Assembly: GCA_902774815.1 (NCBI GenBank)
Contig: CACYJV010000038.1
Coordinates: 1-34,015, forward strand
DNA length: 34,015 nucleotides
Reading direction: 5' to 3'
Source: an uncultured Prevotellaceae bacterium
Lineage (GTDB): Bacteria; Bacteroidota; Bacteroidia; Bacteroidales; Bacteroidaceae
The notes below the pieces were generated by a model. That model ran no database searches. It was given only the letters and a program-made list of their open reading frames with translations, and had not been told where the DNA came from. Made by a program: the position numbers and the translations under genes. Positions 16,213 to 23,764 of this stretch are shown piece after piece. How positions within the stretch are numbered: position 1 is the first letter of the stretch; each line of letters begins with the position of its first letter.

Positions 16213-16968
16213 ATGAAAATACTGAAGAAGATAGGTTCAATCCTGCTCGTTGCCATGCTATTGCTGGTGGCGGGTGTGGTGGTGCACGAAGTATTCTTCC
16301 CAGGCGAAGATCCGTTGCTAATGAGGACCATCTTCGGTTCGGACAATAGCCGTAAGCCTTTCAGCAACGACTACGACGGCATTGACGTGAGCCATCACCA
16401 AGGGCGAATCGACTGGCCTGTGCTTGGGGCCAATCAGCTGGTAGGCTTTGTCTATGTGAAGGCTACCGAGGGGAGTAGCCACATCGACAGTCGTTTTCAT
16501 CACAACGTGAAAGGAGCTCGCAAGGCAGGAATCCCTGTGGGGGCCTATCATTTCCTTTCATCGAAAAGCAGCATTGCGAGTCAGTTCCTGAACTTCTATC
16601 ACCAGGCAAAGCCTGGTATGCTCGACCTGCGACCGGTCGTTGACGTGGAATGGCAGGGCGTTGGTGCCTGGACCACACGTCAGTTGTGCGACAGTCTGTC
16701 GCGTTTTGTCTGGCTGGTGGAACAATACTATGGGCGGAAACCTATCATCTATGCCGATGCAAAATTCTATAAGAAACATCTCAGCGGACGTTTCTCATCT
16801 TATCCCTTGTTTATTGCCCATTATCGACGAAAAAGGCCATCGGCACCTGGTGCCGACAGCCTACTGATATGGCAGCGCAGCGAAAATGGGCATGTTGCAG
16901 GCATCGGCAAGGATGTTGATCTCGATGTGCTGATGCCAGGCGTCACGGTCGACGACCTGCGCCTTTGA
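16213..16968 (+). CDS. GH25 family muramidase (lysozyme), membrane-anchored or exported
   Basis: The product is 251 residues. An N-terminal hydrophobic segment (about 7-24) acts as anchor or uncleaved signal. The GH25 barrel follows: GIDVSHHQGRIDW with Asp58, VYVKATEGSS, VGAYHF, PVVDVEW with catalytic-type Asp144 and Glu146, and a final LIWQRSENG...DVDLDV. It should cleave the beta-1,4 bond between N-acetylmuramic acid and N-acetylglucosamine in peptidoglycan. It is translationally close-coupled to the TonB-C-like gene, which suggests a joint cell-envelope role. Confidence 0.9.
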   Translation: MKILKKIGSILLVAMLLLVAGVVVHEVFFPGEDPLLMRTIFGSDNSRKPFSNDYDGIDVSHHQGRIDWPVLGANQLVGFVYVKATEGSSHIDSRFHHNVKGARKAGIPVGAYHFLSSKSSIASQFLNFYHQAKPGMLDLRPVVDVEWQGVGAWTTRQLCDSLSRFVWLVEQYYGRKPIIYADAKFYKKHLSGRFSSYPLFIAHYRRKRPSAPGADSLLIWQRSENGHVAGIGKDVDLDVLMPGVTVDDLRL

Positions 16969-17002
16969 TTGCCTGATTGCGCTGATATTGATTTTTTATT
17001 GC

Positions 17003-17761
17003 CTAAAGATCTGCCAGGTCGAGTTCGACAGGGCAGTGGTCGCTACCGAGGATCTCGGTGTGGATGCGAGCATCGGTCAGCCTTGAGCGTAGCTTTTCGG
17101 AGATGATGAAATAGTCGATGCGCCATCCGGCATTCTTCTGCCGTGCCTGGAAGCGGTACGACCACCACGAATAGGTGACCTGCTCGGGGTAGAGCGTGCG
17201 GAACGTGTCGATGAACCCCGACGAGAGCAATGTAGTCATCTGCTGGCGCTCCTGATCGGTGAAGCCTGCGTTCATGCGGTTGGTCTTCGGGTTTTTCAGG
17301 TCAATCTCCTCATGCGCCACGTTCAGGTCGCCACACAGAATGACAGGCTTCACGGCATCGAGCCGCAGCAGATAGTCGCGGAAGTCATCCTCCCAAGTCA
17401 TTCGATAGTCCAGTCGGCGAAGTCCATCCTGCGAGTTGGGCGTGTAGCAGCAGACGAGATAGAAGTCGTCCATCTCGAGTGTGATGAGGCGGCCTTCGTG
17501 GTCGTGCTCGTCCTTTCCCATACCGTAGGTAACGCTCAGTGGCGTATGGCGGGTGTAGATGGCTGTACCGGAATAGCCTTTCTTTTCGGCATAGTTCCAA
17601 TAGGACTGGTAACCAGGGAACTGCAAGTCGAGTTGCCCTTCCTGCATCTTGGTTTCCTGCAGGCAGAAGAAATCGGCGTCAAGGGCACAGAAGGCATCGG
17701 AGAATCCTTTGCCGGCACATGCCCTCAGTCCGTTGACATTCCAGGAAATGAACTTCATCAT
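17003..17761 (-). CDS. xth: exodeoxyribonuclease III
   Basis: The product is 251-252 residues (ATG at 17761 or 17758, adjacent). The endonuclease/exonuclease/phosphatase fold is clear: ISWNVNGLRA, FCLQETKMQ with metal-binding Glu36, VILCGDLNVAHEEIDL, WRIDYFIIS and the final GSDHCPVELDL. It acts in base-excision repair as an AP endonuclease and 3'-5' exonuclease. It is 16 bases after the DUF4840-like gene on the same strand and convergent with the GH25 gene. Confidence 0.93.
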   Translation of the reverse strand: MMKFISWNVNGLRACAGKGFSDAFCALDADFFCLQETKMQEGQLDLQFPGYQSYWNYAEKKGYSGTAIYTRHTPLSVTYGMGKDEHDHEGRLITLEMDDFYLVCCYTPNSQDGLRRLDYRMTWEDDFRDYLLRLDAVKPVILCGDLNVAHEEIDLKNPKTNRMNAGFTDQERQQMTTLLSSGFIDTFRTLYPEQVTYSWWSYRFQARQKNAGWRIDYFIISEKLRSRLTDARIHTEILGSDHCPVELDLADL

Positions 17762-17777
17762 GAGGAGTCAGGGTTTC

Positions 17778-18431
17778 TTATTTATTGCCCTTCATAATGA
17801 AGAGCGATGCAATGTCGTAAGTCGATCCTCCGTCGACGACAACCTGTTTCAGAATCAGGTTGGCCACTAGGGCTTTGTTATAGAATTGTCCTACGGAGTA
17901 GTAAGCACTGTAGGCCGACGTCTGCATGCCAGTGGTGAAGAGCAGTGTCACGTTTTTCTGCTCGCCACCGATCGTGAGTGGCATCTTCACGGCCAAATCT
18001 TCGTCGCCTTTAGGAATGATGTTGAAGTAAGCGGTCTGCAGCGGACCTTCTGTTCCCCAAGGGCGATACAGGTAGAGCTGGGTTTTCAGCGGGTTGGTGC
18101 CTCCGTTGAGGAATGCCTCCTGCATCTCTGTGCTGCTGACGGAACCTGCAATGGCCTTCATCGGGAAGTCTTGGATGAGCAGGGTTGAGTCGGCGGCATT
18201 CACGGTCCACGAGATGTTGGCCGAATCGCCGATGGTGGCGGCGTATATGTTGATGTTGTAATAGAGCTTACCCGTGTAGTTGCCCTGCATTTCGTTGATT
18301 TGTGCAGCCTTCTCGGCTGGTGTCAGTGGTACGAATACGTAGTCGTCGCCATCTTTGTCGTCGTTGCAAGCCACCAATGCTGCGAGAGCGACAAACAGCA
18401 TAGGCAGAACAGTCTTTTTGAACAGTTTCAT
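17778..18431 (-). CDS. DUF4840-like lipoprotein
   Basis: The product is 217 residues from the ATG at 18431. The signal peptide ends at Cys22 (LAALVACNDDKDGDD), followed by an acidic linker. The body starts LTPAEKAAQINEMQGNYTGKLYY and is beta-rich, ending in a segment that repeats this edge. The pattern fits the Bacteroidales DUF4840 lipoproteins, whose function is unknown; I assign the family from memory only. It is separated from folE by a hairpin (18485-18517). Confidence 0.65.
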   Translation of the reverse strand: MKLFKKTVLPMLFVALAALVACNDDKDGDDYVFVPLTPAEKAAQINEMQGNYTGKLYYNINIYAATIGDSANISWTVNAADSTLLIQDFPMKAIAGSVSSTEMQEAFLNGGTNPLKTQLYLYRPWGTEGPLQTAYFNIIPKGDEDLAVKMPLTIGGEQKNVTLLFTTGMQTSAYSAYYSVGQFYNKALVANLILKQVVVDGGSTYDIASLFIMKGNK

Positions 18432-18484
18432 TTTTTTTCTTTTAGTTGTTATGTTGTAAAAATGTTTATAATCATTCATAAAAC

Positions 18485-18526
18485 GCCACGTCACGCGAAA
18501 CCTTGCATGGACGTGGCATATTTTTT
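18485..18526. terminator. hairpin terminator after folE
   Basis: GCCACGTC (18485-18492) pairs perfectly with GACGTGGC (18510-18517). On the minus strand it follows the folE stop within 10 bases and is followed by GTTTTATG; on the plus strand it is followed by T6. Confidence 0.65.
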
Positions 18527-19121
18527 AGATGCGCTTCGATTCGCCACGCAACAGGTTCATAAACTCCTCGCGCGTCTTGGCCTGGTTGAAGGCACCGCTG
18601 AAGTCGCTCGTCGTGGTAATGGCGTTCTGTTTCTCGACGCCCCTCATCTGCATGCACATGTGCTTGGCTTCGATGACCACCATCACGCCCAGGGGTTTTA
18701 GGGTTTCCTGGATGCAGTCCTTGATTTGTTGCGTCAGTCGTTCCTGCACTTGCAGGCGATGACTGAAGATGTCGACGACACGTGCTATCTTTGATAGTCC
18801 TGTGATGTAGCCATTGGGGATGTAGGCCACGTGCGCCTTGCCATAAAAGGGCAGCATATGGTGTTCACAGAGGGAGAACACGTCGATGTCCTTTACGATG
18901 ACCATTTGGTTGTATTTCTCTGCGAAGAGTGCATCGCGCAGCACCTGATGCGCATCCTGCTGATAGCCCCGCGTGAGCACCTGCATGGCCTTTGCCATGC
19001 GCATAGGTGTCTTCTGAAGTCCCTCTCGGTCAGGGTCCTCGCCTAAAAGTTGAATGGCAGCGCGATAGTGTGCTGCCAGTTCGTCAACGCCTTCGCGTAC
19101 GTAGATGTCTGTGTCTGTCAT
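18525..19121 (-). CDS. folE: GTP cyclohydrolase I
   Basis: The product is 198 residues. Zinc ligands are visible as Cys85 and His88 in [12 protein letters not shown] and Cys156 in KHMCMQMRG. Other family motifs are [34 protein letters not shown] and [14 protein letters not shown]-like [10 protein letters not shown]. It makes 7,8-dihydroneopterin triphosphate from GTP, the first step toward folate and related pterins. It is 55 bases after the SPOR gene on the same strand; the gap holds GATGAAGG repeats. Confidence 0.95.
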   Translation of the reverse strand: MTDTDIYVREGVDELAAHYRAAIQLLGEDPDREGLQKTPMRMAKAMQVLTRGYQQDAHQVLRDALFAEKYNQMVIVKDIDVFSLCEHHMLPFYGKAHVAYIPNGYITGLSKIARVVDIFSHRLQVQERLTQQIKDCIQETLKPLGVMVVIEAKHMCMQMRGVEKQNAITTTSDFSGAFNQAKTREEFMNLLRGESKRI

Positions 19122-19175
19122 AGGGATGAAGGATAAAGGGTGTTGGGTGATGATGAGGGATGAAAGATGAAGGGA
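19122..19175. repeat. GATGAAGG-type simple repeat before folE
   Basis: Short units GGATGAAGG, GGATAAAGG and GATGAAAGATGAAGG fill the 54-base gap. They closely resemble 14980-15045. Confidence 0.6.
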
Positions 19176-19817
19176 TTAGTACTGCACGCTGATCTTTCCC
19201 CTCACGATGACTGCTTGTGGGAAGCCTAGTTTCTTGATGTTGGAGAGCATGCGCTGTGCCTCCTCTTGTGTGCGATAGTTGCCCACGCGGCAAATCCAGC
19301 GTGGCGAGATGAAGTGCACGTAGATGGGTTCTGAGGGATAGGCGCGCTTGATCTTGTTCTTGGCGGCCTCGGCGGCCTGCTTCGCAGCGCGGGTGTTACC
19401 GCCGGCATAGGCCTGTACGCGGAATCCGTTCACCTTCTGTGCACCGCGCATGACCTTCTTGCTCATGTCGACTTCCACTTCGCCTGTCAGTTCGTTCTCG
19501 GCCTTGGGCATATCGGGCTTCAAGGCCTGTCGCTCCTTGGGCTCCTCTTTTTTGGCTTCCTCGGCCTCCTCTTTGGCTTTCTTGGGCTCAACTTTCGTTT
19601 CGGCCTTTGTCGTCGGAGCTGGCGGTAGCGTACCATTGACGAGGTCGCTGATTTCCTTGCTCTGCGTCACCGACACGGTGCCCAGTCCCTGCACGTTCTG
19701 CTGCAGGTGGTCCAGATAGGTCTGGGCCGACATGGTCAAGGTAGCAAAGCAACAAAGTAACAAAGAAACTAAACGCTTTGCCACATGTCCTTCAAAAAAC
19801 TCTATTGTCGATTTCAT
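19176..19817 (-). CDS. SPOR-domain exported protein
   Basis: The product is 213 residues from the ATG at 19817 (19826 is an alternative). The signal peptide (VAKRLVSLLLCCFATLTMSAQ) is followed by a Lys/Glu/Ala-rich low-complexity linker at about 65-110. The SPOR domain lies at about 130-210 (VNGFRVQAYAGG...RWICRVGNYRTQEEAQRMLSNIKKLGFPQAVIV). SPOR domains bind denuded glycan strands at the division site, so the protein probably acts in septal cell-wall handling. It lies 70 bases after tpiA. An inverted repeat spans its start region (19751-19765 with 19850-19864). Confidence 0.85.
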   Translation of the reverse strand: MKSTIEFFEGHVAKRLVSLLLCCFATLTMSAQTYLDHLQQNVQGLGTVSVTQSKEISDLVNGTLPPAPTTKAETKVEPKKAKEEAEEAKKEEPKERQALKPDMPKAENELTGEVEVDMSKKVMRGAQKVNGFRVQAYAGGNTRAAKQAAEAAKNKIKRAYPSEPIYVHFISPRWICRVGNYRTQEEAQRMLSNIKKLGFPQAVIVRGKISVQY

Positions 19818-19864
19818 GATTTCCATATCACATTTGTTGTTATCAGCCACTTTGTTACTTTGTT
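19751..19864 (-). repeat. 15-base inverted repeat around the SPOR start codon
   Basis: AACAAAGTAACAAAG (19751-19765) is the exact reverse complement of 19850-19864. One arm codes for signal-peptide residues, the other lies in the leader; the ATG at 19817 sits in the 84-base loop. The outer gap also holds repeated ACTTTGTTACTTTGTTAC up to 19880. Confidence 0.7.
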
Positions 19865-19887
19865 ACCTTGTCACTTTGTCTGTTTGA

Positions 19888-20649
19888 TTACTTCTTCCAG
19901 GCGTCGATGATGCCCTTGAAGTCTGCTGCCTTCAGCGATGCGCCGCCGATGAGGCCACCGTCGATGTCGGGCTTTGCGAACAGCTCGGGAGCGTTCGAAG
20001 CCTTGCACGAGCCACCATAGAGAATCGTGGTGTCGTCGGCAACAGCCTGACCATACTTCTCGGCGATGATCGAGCGGATGTAGGCGTGGATCTCCTCTGC
20101 CTGCTCGGCAGTAGCGGTCTTACCAGTACCGATGGCCCAGATAGGCTCGTAAGCGATGACGATCTTGCGGAAGTCTTCCTCGCTCAGGTTGAACACGCTG
20201 CCTTCCAGCTCGGCCTTCACGACCTCGTTCTGCTTGCCAGCTTCGCGCTCCTCGAGGCTCTCGCCGATGCAGAAGATGACCTTCAGGTCGTTCTTCTGGG
20301 CCAGCAGCACCTTCTCGCGCAGGATTTCGGGAGTCTCCTTGTAGTACTCGCGACGCTCGGAGTGACCGAGGATCACGTACTGAGCACCCGTCGATTTCAC
20401 CATTTCAGCGCTTACCTCGCCCGTGAAAGCACCCTTCTCCTTGTCGGCGCAGTTCTCGGCACCCAGTCCGATGACATCCTGATCCAGGAAATCGGCAATC
20501 TTTGCCAGGTGGATGAACGGTGTGCAGATGACCACACCGCAGTTGGGCTTGTCGGCCTTCAGTGTTTCGTTGAGCTCTTTAGCCAGAGCGATACCGTCTT
20601 GCAGGTTCATGTTCATTTTCCAGTTGCCTGCTACAATCTTTTTTCTCAT
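19888..20649 (-). CDS. tpiA: triosephosphate isomerase
   Basis: The product is 253 residues, full length. Active-site residues are Lys11 (AGNWKMN), His96 (ILGHSERR) and Glu168 ([11 protein letters not shown]); the phosphate-binding loop GTGKTAT and late ILYGGSCK and GGASLK are also present. It interconverts dihydroxyacetone phosphate and glyceraldehyde 3-phosphate in glycolysis. It has its own promoter (20912-20945) and a strongly folded leader of about 255 bases. Confidence 0.97.
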   Translation of the reverse strand: MRKKIVAGNWKMNMNLQDGIALAKELNETLKADKPNCGVVICTPFIHLAKIADFLDQDVIGLGAENCADKEKGAFTGEVSAEMVKSTGAQYVILGHSERREYYKETPEILREKVLLAQKNDLKVIFCIGESLEEREAGKQNEVVKAELEGSVFNLSEEDFRKIVIAYEPIWAIGTGKTATAEQAEEIHAYIRSIIAEKYGQAVADDTTILYGGSCKASNAPELFAKPDIDGGLIGGASLKAADFKGIIDAWKK

Positions 20650-20911
20650 TGCTTGTTGTTTTATGATGTTTATGTTTCGGAAATTAAAGAAGTAAAGGAA
20701 GCTCTTTCTCCGCTATGCTACGAAAGTGGCAAAGCCGAGCGACGGTCTTCGACCGCTTAGGAAGTCAAAGGACAATACTCGTTATTACTGAAACTCCAGA
20801 GGGGAATTCCCAGGTAGCGAGGCTATTGTCCACTAACTATTCTGACTTCATTAACTTCATTATCTTCCTATTATTTGATGTTGTTTAACCTAATGATGCT
20901 GAATCATCATG
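20650..20911 (-). promoter_or_regulatory. structured 5' leader of tpiA
   Basis: On the minus-strand transcript the core is two nested stems. GAAGTCA (20849-20843) pairs with TGACTTC (20767-20761). Inside it, GGACAATA plus CTCG (20831-20824, 20821-20818) pairs with CGAG plus TATTGTCC (20781-20770), with a two-base bulge. Nearer the gene is a smaller GGTC/GACC hairpin at about 20738-20760, and near the 5' end ATGATG pairs with CATCAT. I do not recognise it as a known riboswitch class. Confidence 0.55.
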
Positions 20912-20945
20912 CAAAGGTAATAAGTTTTTCTGAGAAACGGGCAAA
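20912..20945 (-). promoter_or_regulatory. promoter of tpiA
   Basis: The minus strand reads TTTG (20945-20942), 22 bases, TACCTTTG (20919-20912). Transcription should start near 20905. Confidence 0.6.
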
Positions 20946-20965
20946 TTCCCTTTACTTTTTTACCT

Positions 20966-22360
20966 TTACTCTTTTTTCTCGCTTTGAGCCTTTTCCCTTT
21001 TTTCCTTTCTTCTCCTCTTCCTCCTGAACCACTTTGTCCACGCCCAGGTACGGTCGGCAAGCGTCAGGACGGCCAATGGCAGTGCAAACCACAGCAGTAC
21101 CACGCCAATCTTGCGTGCCGTGGCAGCACTGAGCGTATTGTCTGATGTCGTGTCGGCACCGTCAGACAGTTGGGCGAACTCAAACGACTCCAGCGGCTCA
21201 GCTGACAGTGCGGGGTCAATGTGTGGCAGTTGGTTGTGACTCCATTTGCCTATGACCACGCCGTTCCTGAGCAGAAGCAGTCCGGGATTGGATCGTATGA
21301 TGGTTTTCAGGGTTGTTTCGTCGGTGGTGCAGAAAGGGTATTCGGCACCGGTAAGCTCAACCCAGCGGGCGATGTGCTCGTCGGTCGAGGCTGTCAGGCA
21401 GTAGAAGGGATAGTGATGTTCCTCGGCATATTCGTAGATCTGGTCGATGTCGCCGAAGTTAGCGTCGTCGGCCTGCTCCAGATGGGGCGAACAAAGTAGG
21501 AAGATGTACCCGGGGTTGCCCAGCACCTCATCGGTGATGTCGAGTGAGTCGCCTTGAACGATGGAGAAGTCGTGAATGGGTGGCACATAGCCCTTCTCAA
21601 TCTGAACGGTGCGCGAATCGACGAACGTCCACGTGGAGTCGGGATAATTGTCGAGCGTGAACTCGCGCTGTTCGCCGTCCTTCTGCAGGATGAACGTCGT
21701 CTCGAACTTCGGTTGTGGTGCCCCTTCAGGTATTTCCATGCCCTTTCGAATGTCGGCACCGATGTGGTACGGACGGAAGTCGAAGCTTGGCAGCGTGTAG
21801 AGGCTCCACAGGCTGGAGATGACGACAAACAGGATGCTGTAGTTGATGACGATCCACTGATTGCTCTCAGAGATGAAGCGAACCATGCGCAGCGGCCAAT
21901 GGGCCACCACAGCAGCGCACGCCAGCAGAATGAGATTCTTCAGCAATGTCTGTCCGTTTGTCAGTTTCAGCGCGTCGCCGAAGCATCCGCAGTCCTCTAT
22001 CGGGTCGGCGATGTAGAGCCATAACGTGACCAACGTCATCACGACCATGAAAGCCAGCGTCAGCCTTGAAACCAGTCGGCGTTGGATGGCGAAGAGCAGG
22101 AAGATGCCCAGACAGAACTCAGTGGCAGACAAAGCCACCGATGCTCCCAGCGTCAGCCAGTCGGGAGCTAGCGAGGAAAAGGAGAATTGAACGCCGAAAA
22201 TGGAAAACTGACCGGCTGCTTCCGCATAGTCGTGCAGTTTGTACTGTGTGCCCAGCGGGTCTATCGCCTTCACGTAGCCCGAGAAGACGAACACTGCCGC
22301 CAGCACCAGCCGGCACACATTCACAACGATTGTCTTGATACTCAACCTTATATCAGCCAT
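20966..22360 (-). CDS. BT_3928-family DoxX-like membrane protein with thioredoxin-like part
   Basis: The product is 464 residues. The N-terminal half is a four-helix DoxX/MauE-like membrane domain (first helix at about 10-30, SGYVKAIDPLGTQYKLHDY, then LSATEFCLGIFLLF). The motif DCGCFGDALKLTNGQTLLKN at about 122-141 is typical of MauE-like quinone- or disulfide-linked proteins. The C-terminal half is periplasmic and thioredoxin-like without a CxxC (YPFYCLTASTDEH, NPGLLLLRNGVVIGKWSHNQLP), ending in one more helix and a very basic Arg/Lys-rich tail. A role in membrane redox is inferred. The family is conserved beside tpiA and DUF1599 in Bacteroidales. Its start codon abuts the 10-base repeat array. 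Confidence 0.85.
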   Translation of the reverse strand: MADIRLSIKTIVVNVCRLVLAAVFVFSGYVKAIDPLGTQYKLHDYAEAAGQFSIFGVQFSFSSLAPDWLTLGASVALSATEFCLGIFLLFAIQRRLVSRLTLAFMVVMTLVTLWLYIADPIEDCGCFGDALKLTNGQTLLKNLILLACAAVVAHWPLRMVRFISESNQWIVINYSILFVVISSLWSLYTLPSFDFRPYHIGADIRKGMEIPEGAPQPKFETTFILQKDGEQREFTLDNYPDSTWTFVDSRTVQIEKGYVPPIHDFSIVQGDSLDITDEVLGNPGYIFLLCSPHLEQADDANFGDIDQIYEYAEEHHYPFYCLTASTDEHIARWVELTGAEYPFCTTDETTLKTIIRSNPGLLLLRNGVVIGKWSHNQLPHIDPALSAEPLESFEFAQLSDGADTTSDNTLSAATARKIGVVLLWFALPLAVLTLADRTWAWTKWFRRKRRRKEKREKAQSEKKE

Positions 22361-22480
22361 TCTGAACTATTCTTAACCACTCTGAACCCTTCTAAACCCT
22401 TCGTAACCGCGCCGCAGGCATCTCGAACCCTTCTGAACGATTCAAAACCCTTCTCAACCTTTCATATACTATTTAGAACC
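22361..22480. repeat. 10-base tandem array filling the gap before the BT_3928-type gene
   Basis: Read on the minus strand, about eleven consecutive 10-base blocks follow the consensus RGGTTYAGA(A). Clear copies are AGGGTTCAGA (22390-22381), AGGGTTTAGA (22400-22391), GTGGTTAAGA (22380-22371) and ATAGTTCAGA (22370-22361). A GC-rich block (TGCCTGCGGC, 22420-22411) interrupts it and resembles the end of the DUF1599 gene (about 22488-22504). The array runs from the stop of DUF1599 to the ATG of the next gene. Confidence 0.8.
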
Positions 22481-23041
22481 TTTCAGTGCCGCACCGCAGG
22501 CGCCCTCGCCTTCGCTCAGTTTGATGCATCCGAAGACAGCATAATTAATAATGTCCATATAATTCGCGTCGATGCCCTCGCTGACCAGCGTCTGTCCGCC
22601 CAGATCCTCGATCTCCTTGATACGCTGCAGCTTGGTCAGGATGAAGTCGGTGTAAGAACTCACCCGCATGCCGCGCCAAGCCTCGTCGTAGTCGTGATTC
22701 TTCTTCAGCATCAGTTCCAGTGCCTCGCCCGCATGCTGGTCGTAGGCAGCCATTGCCTCCTCGGGTGTCATATCTACCTCGTCGACGTAGCCACGCTCAA
22801 GCTGCACCAGTCCTACGATGCCATAGTTGATGAGCGCCATGAATTCCGGACGGATGCCTTCACCGACCTTCGACACCTTCTTCACTTCGAGCGAGCGTAT
22901 GCGCTTGGCTTTTATGAATAGCTGGTCGGTCAGCGACGACGGGCGCAGGATTCGCCACGAAGCGCCGTAGTCGTGCAGTTTCTTTTCAAATAGCGTGCGG
23001 CACTCAGCCATCACGCTGCGGAATTGCTGTTCTGTGTTCAT
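22469..23041 (-). CDS. DUF1599 protein with internal duplication
   Basis: The product is 190 residues. Two homologous halves are visible. Half 1 has KKLHDYGASWRILRPSSLTDQLFIKAKRI and YGIVGLVQLE; half 2 has KKNHDYDEAWRGMRVSSYTDFILTKLQRI and YAVFGCIKL. The HDY-x-W and D-x-N/Y-x-x-x-I-N-Y patterns fit DUF1599, a Bacteroidetes family of unknown function that resembles all-alpha NTP pyrophosphohydrolases (weak inference). It starts with a 4-base ATGA overlap with the stop of the preceding lipoprotein gene, so translation is coupled. Confidence 0.85.
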   Translation of the reverse strand: MNTEQQFRSVMAECRTLFEKKLHDYGASWRILRPSSLTDQLFIKAKRIRSLEVKKVSKVGEGIRPEFMALINYGIVGLVQLERGYVDEVDMTPEEAMAAYDQHAGEALELMLKKNHDYDEAWRGMRVSSYTDFILTKLQRIKEIEDLGGQTLVSEGIDANYMDIINYAVFGCIKLSEGEGACGAALKGSK

Positions 23042-23457
23042 TGCTGTATTTCGTTCATTCGTTTCCTGATCATGCGAACCACGCCGATGAGCGCCTCATA
23101 ACGCGCCTGCAGCGAGTCCTTCTTCACGCCCAGCATGTTGCGCTCGTAGATACGGGGCTCAGCCTGCATCTGTGCTGTTACAGCCTGCAGCGCGGAGTCG
23201 GTCAGCGCAATGTCTTGTTGCGCCATCTTAAGCGAAGCTTCCTGCCAGATGCGCAGTGCCTCCTGCCGCTCGTGAATAGCCTTAGGGAAGTGCATGCGCA
23301 GCGATTCAATCGAATCCAGCGTTGCAGCATATTGGCCCTGCTTGAAGAGTTGCTTGATCTCTTCCAGCAGTTCGGCGGCACCAACGTCGTGTTTTTCCTG
23401 ACAACCCGTTGCCATCAGCAGGGCAGCCGCCACAACAATCATCATAACGTGCTTCAT
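23038..23457 (-). CDS. small lipoprotein with helical body
   Basis: The product is 139 residues. The lipobox MATGC places the acyl Cys at 19. The body is almost entirely alpha-helical and charged (VGAAELLEEIKQLFKQGQYAATLDSIESL, then several Gln/Glu/Lys-rich helices), consistent with a coiled coil or TPR-like hairpin. I do not recognise the family by name. It heads the minus-strand run through DUF1599 and the BT_3928-type gene. Its promoter (23463-23493) ends only five bases before the ATG. Confidence 0.75.
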   Translation of the reverse strand: MKHVMMIVVAAALLMATGCQEKHDVGAAELLEEIKQLFKQGQYAATLDSIESLRMHFPKAIHERQEALRIWQEASLKMAQQDIALTDSALQAVTAQMQAEPRIYERNMLGVKKDSLQARYEALIGVVRMIRKRMNEIQQ

Positions 23458-23462
23458 GCCTG

Positions 23463-23493
23463 CAAAGGTACGAATAAGTGAGCGGAAAGCAAA
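23463..23493 (-). promoter_or_regulatory. promoter of the lipoprotein/DUF1599 operon
   Basis: The minus strand reads TTTG (23493-23490), 19 bases, then TACCTTTG (23470-23463). The ATG starts at 23457, so the transcript would have almost no leader. Confidence 0.65.
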
Positions 23494-23764
23494 GGAAAAA
23501 GAAGAATTTTTTTCATTTTGCTTTCCCGCGCTCGCCTACGTATGTGGCGCTTTCGAAACGAAATGGAGAAAGAACGGAAGTACCTTCGGCATTCCAGTTA
23601 AGGCGCGAATAAATCCTTGATTTCTTACATTTTTATGGAATTCATACAATGATTTGGGTACTAAAAGCGAGAATTTTGACACGTTTGGGCTGCGAAGCAA
23701 AAAATATTGTGTAATTTCGTGGCCATAAAACACGTAGCAAAGATTATTAGAACAAAATAGTATC
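23494..23764. other. intergenic region before the AraC-type gene
   Basis: No gene and no terminator is visible. A possible -7 box TAATTTCG lies about 45 bases before the ATG at 23765, but it is off consensus and lacks a spaced TTTG. Confidence 0.4.
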
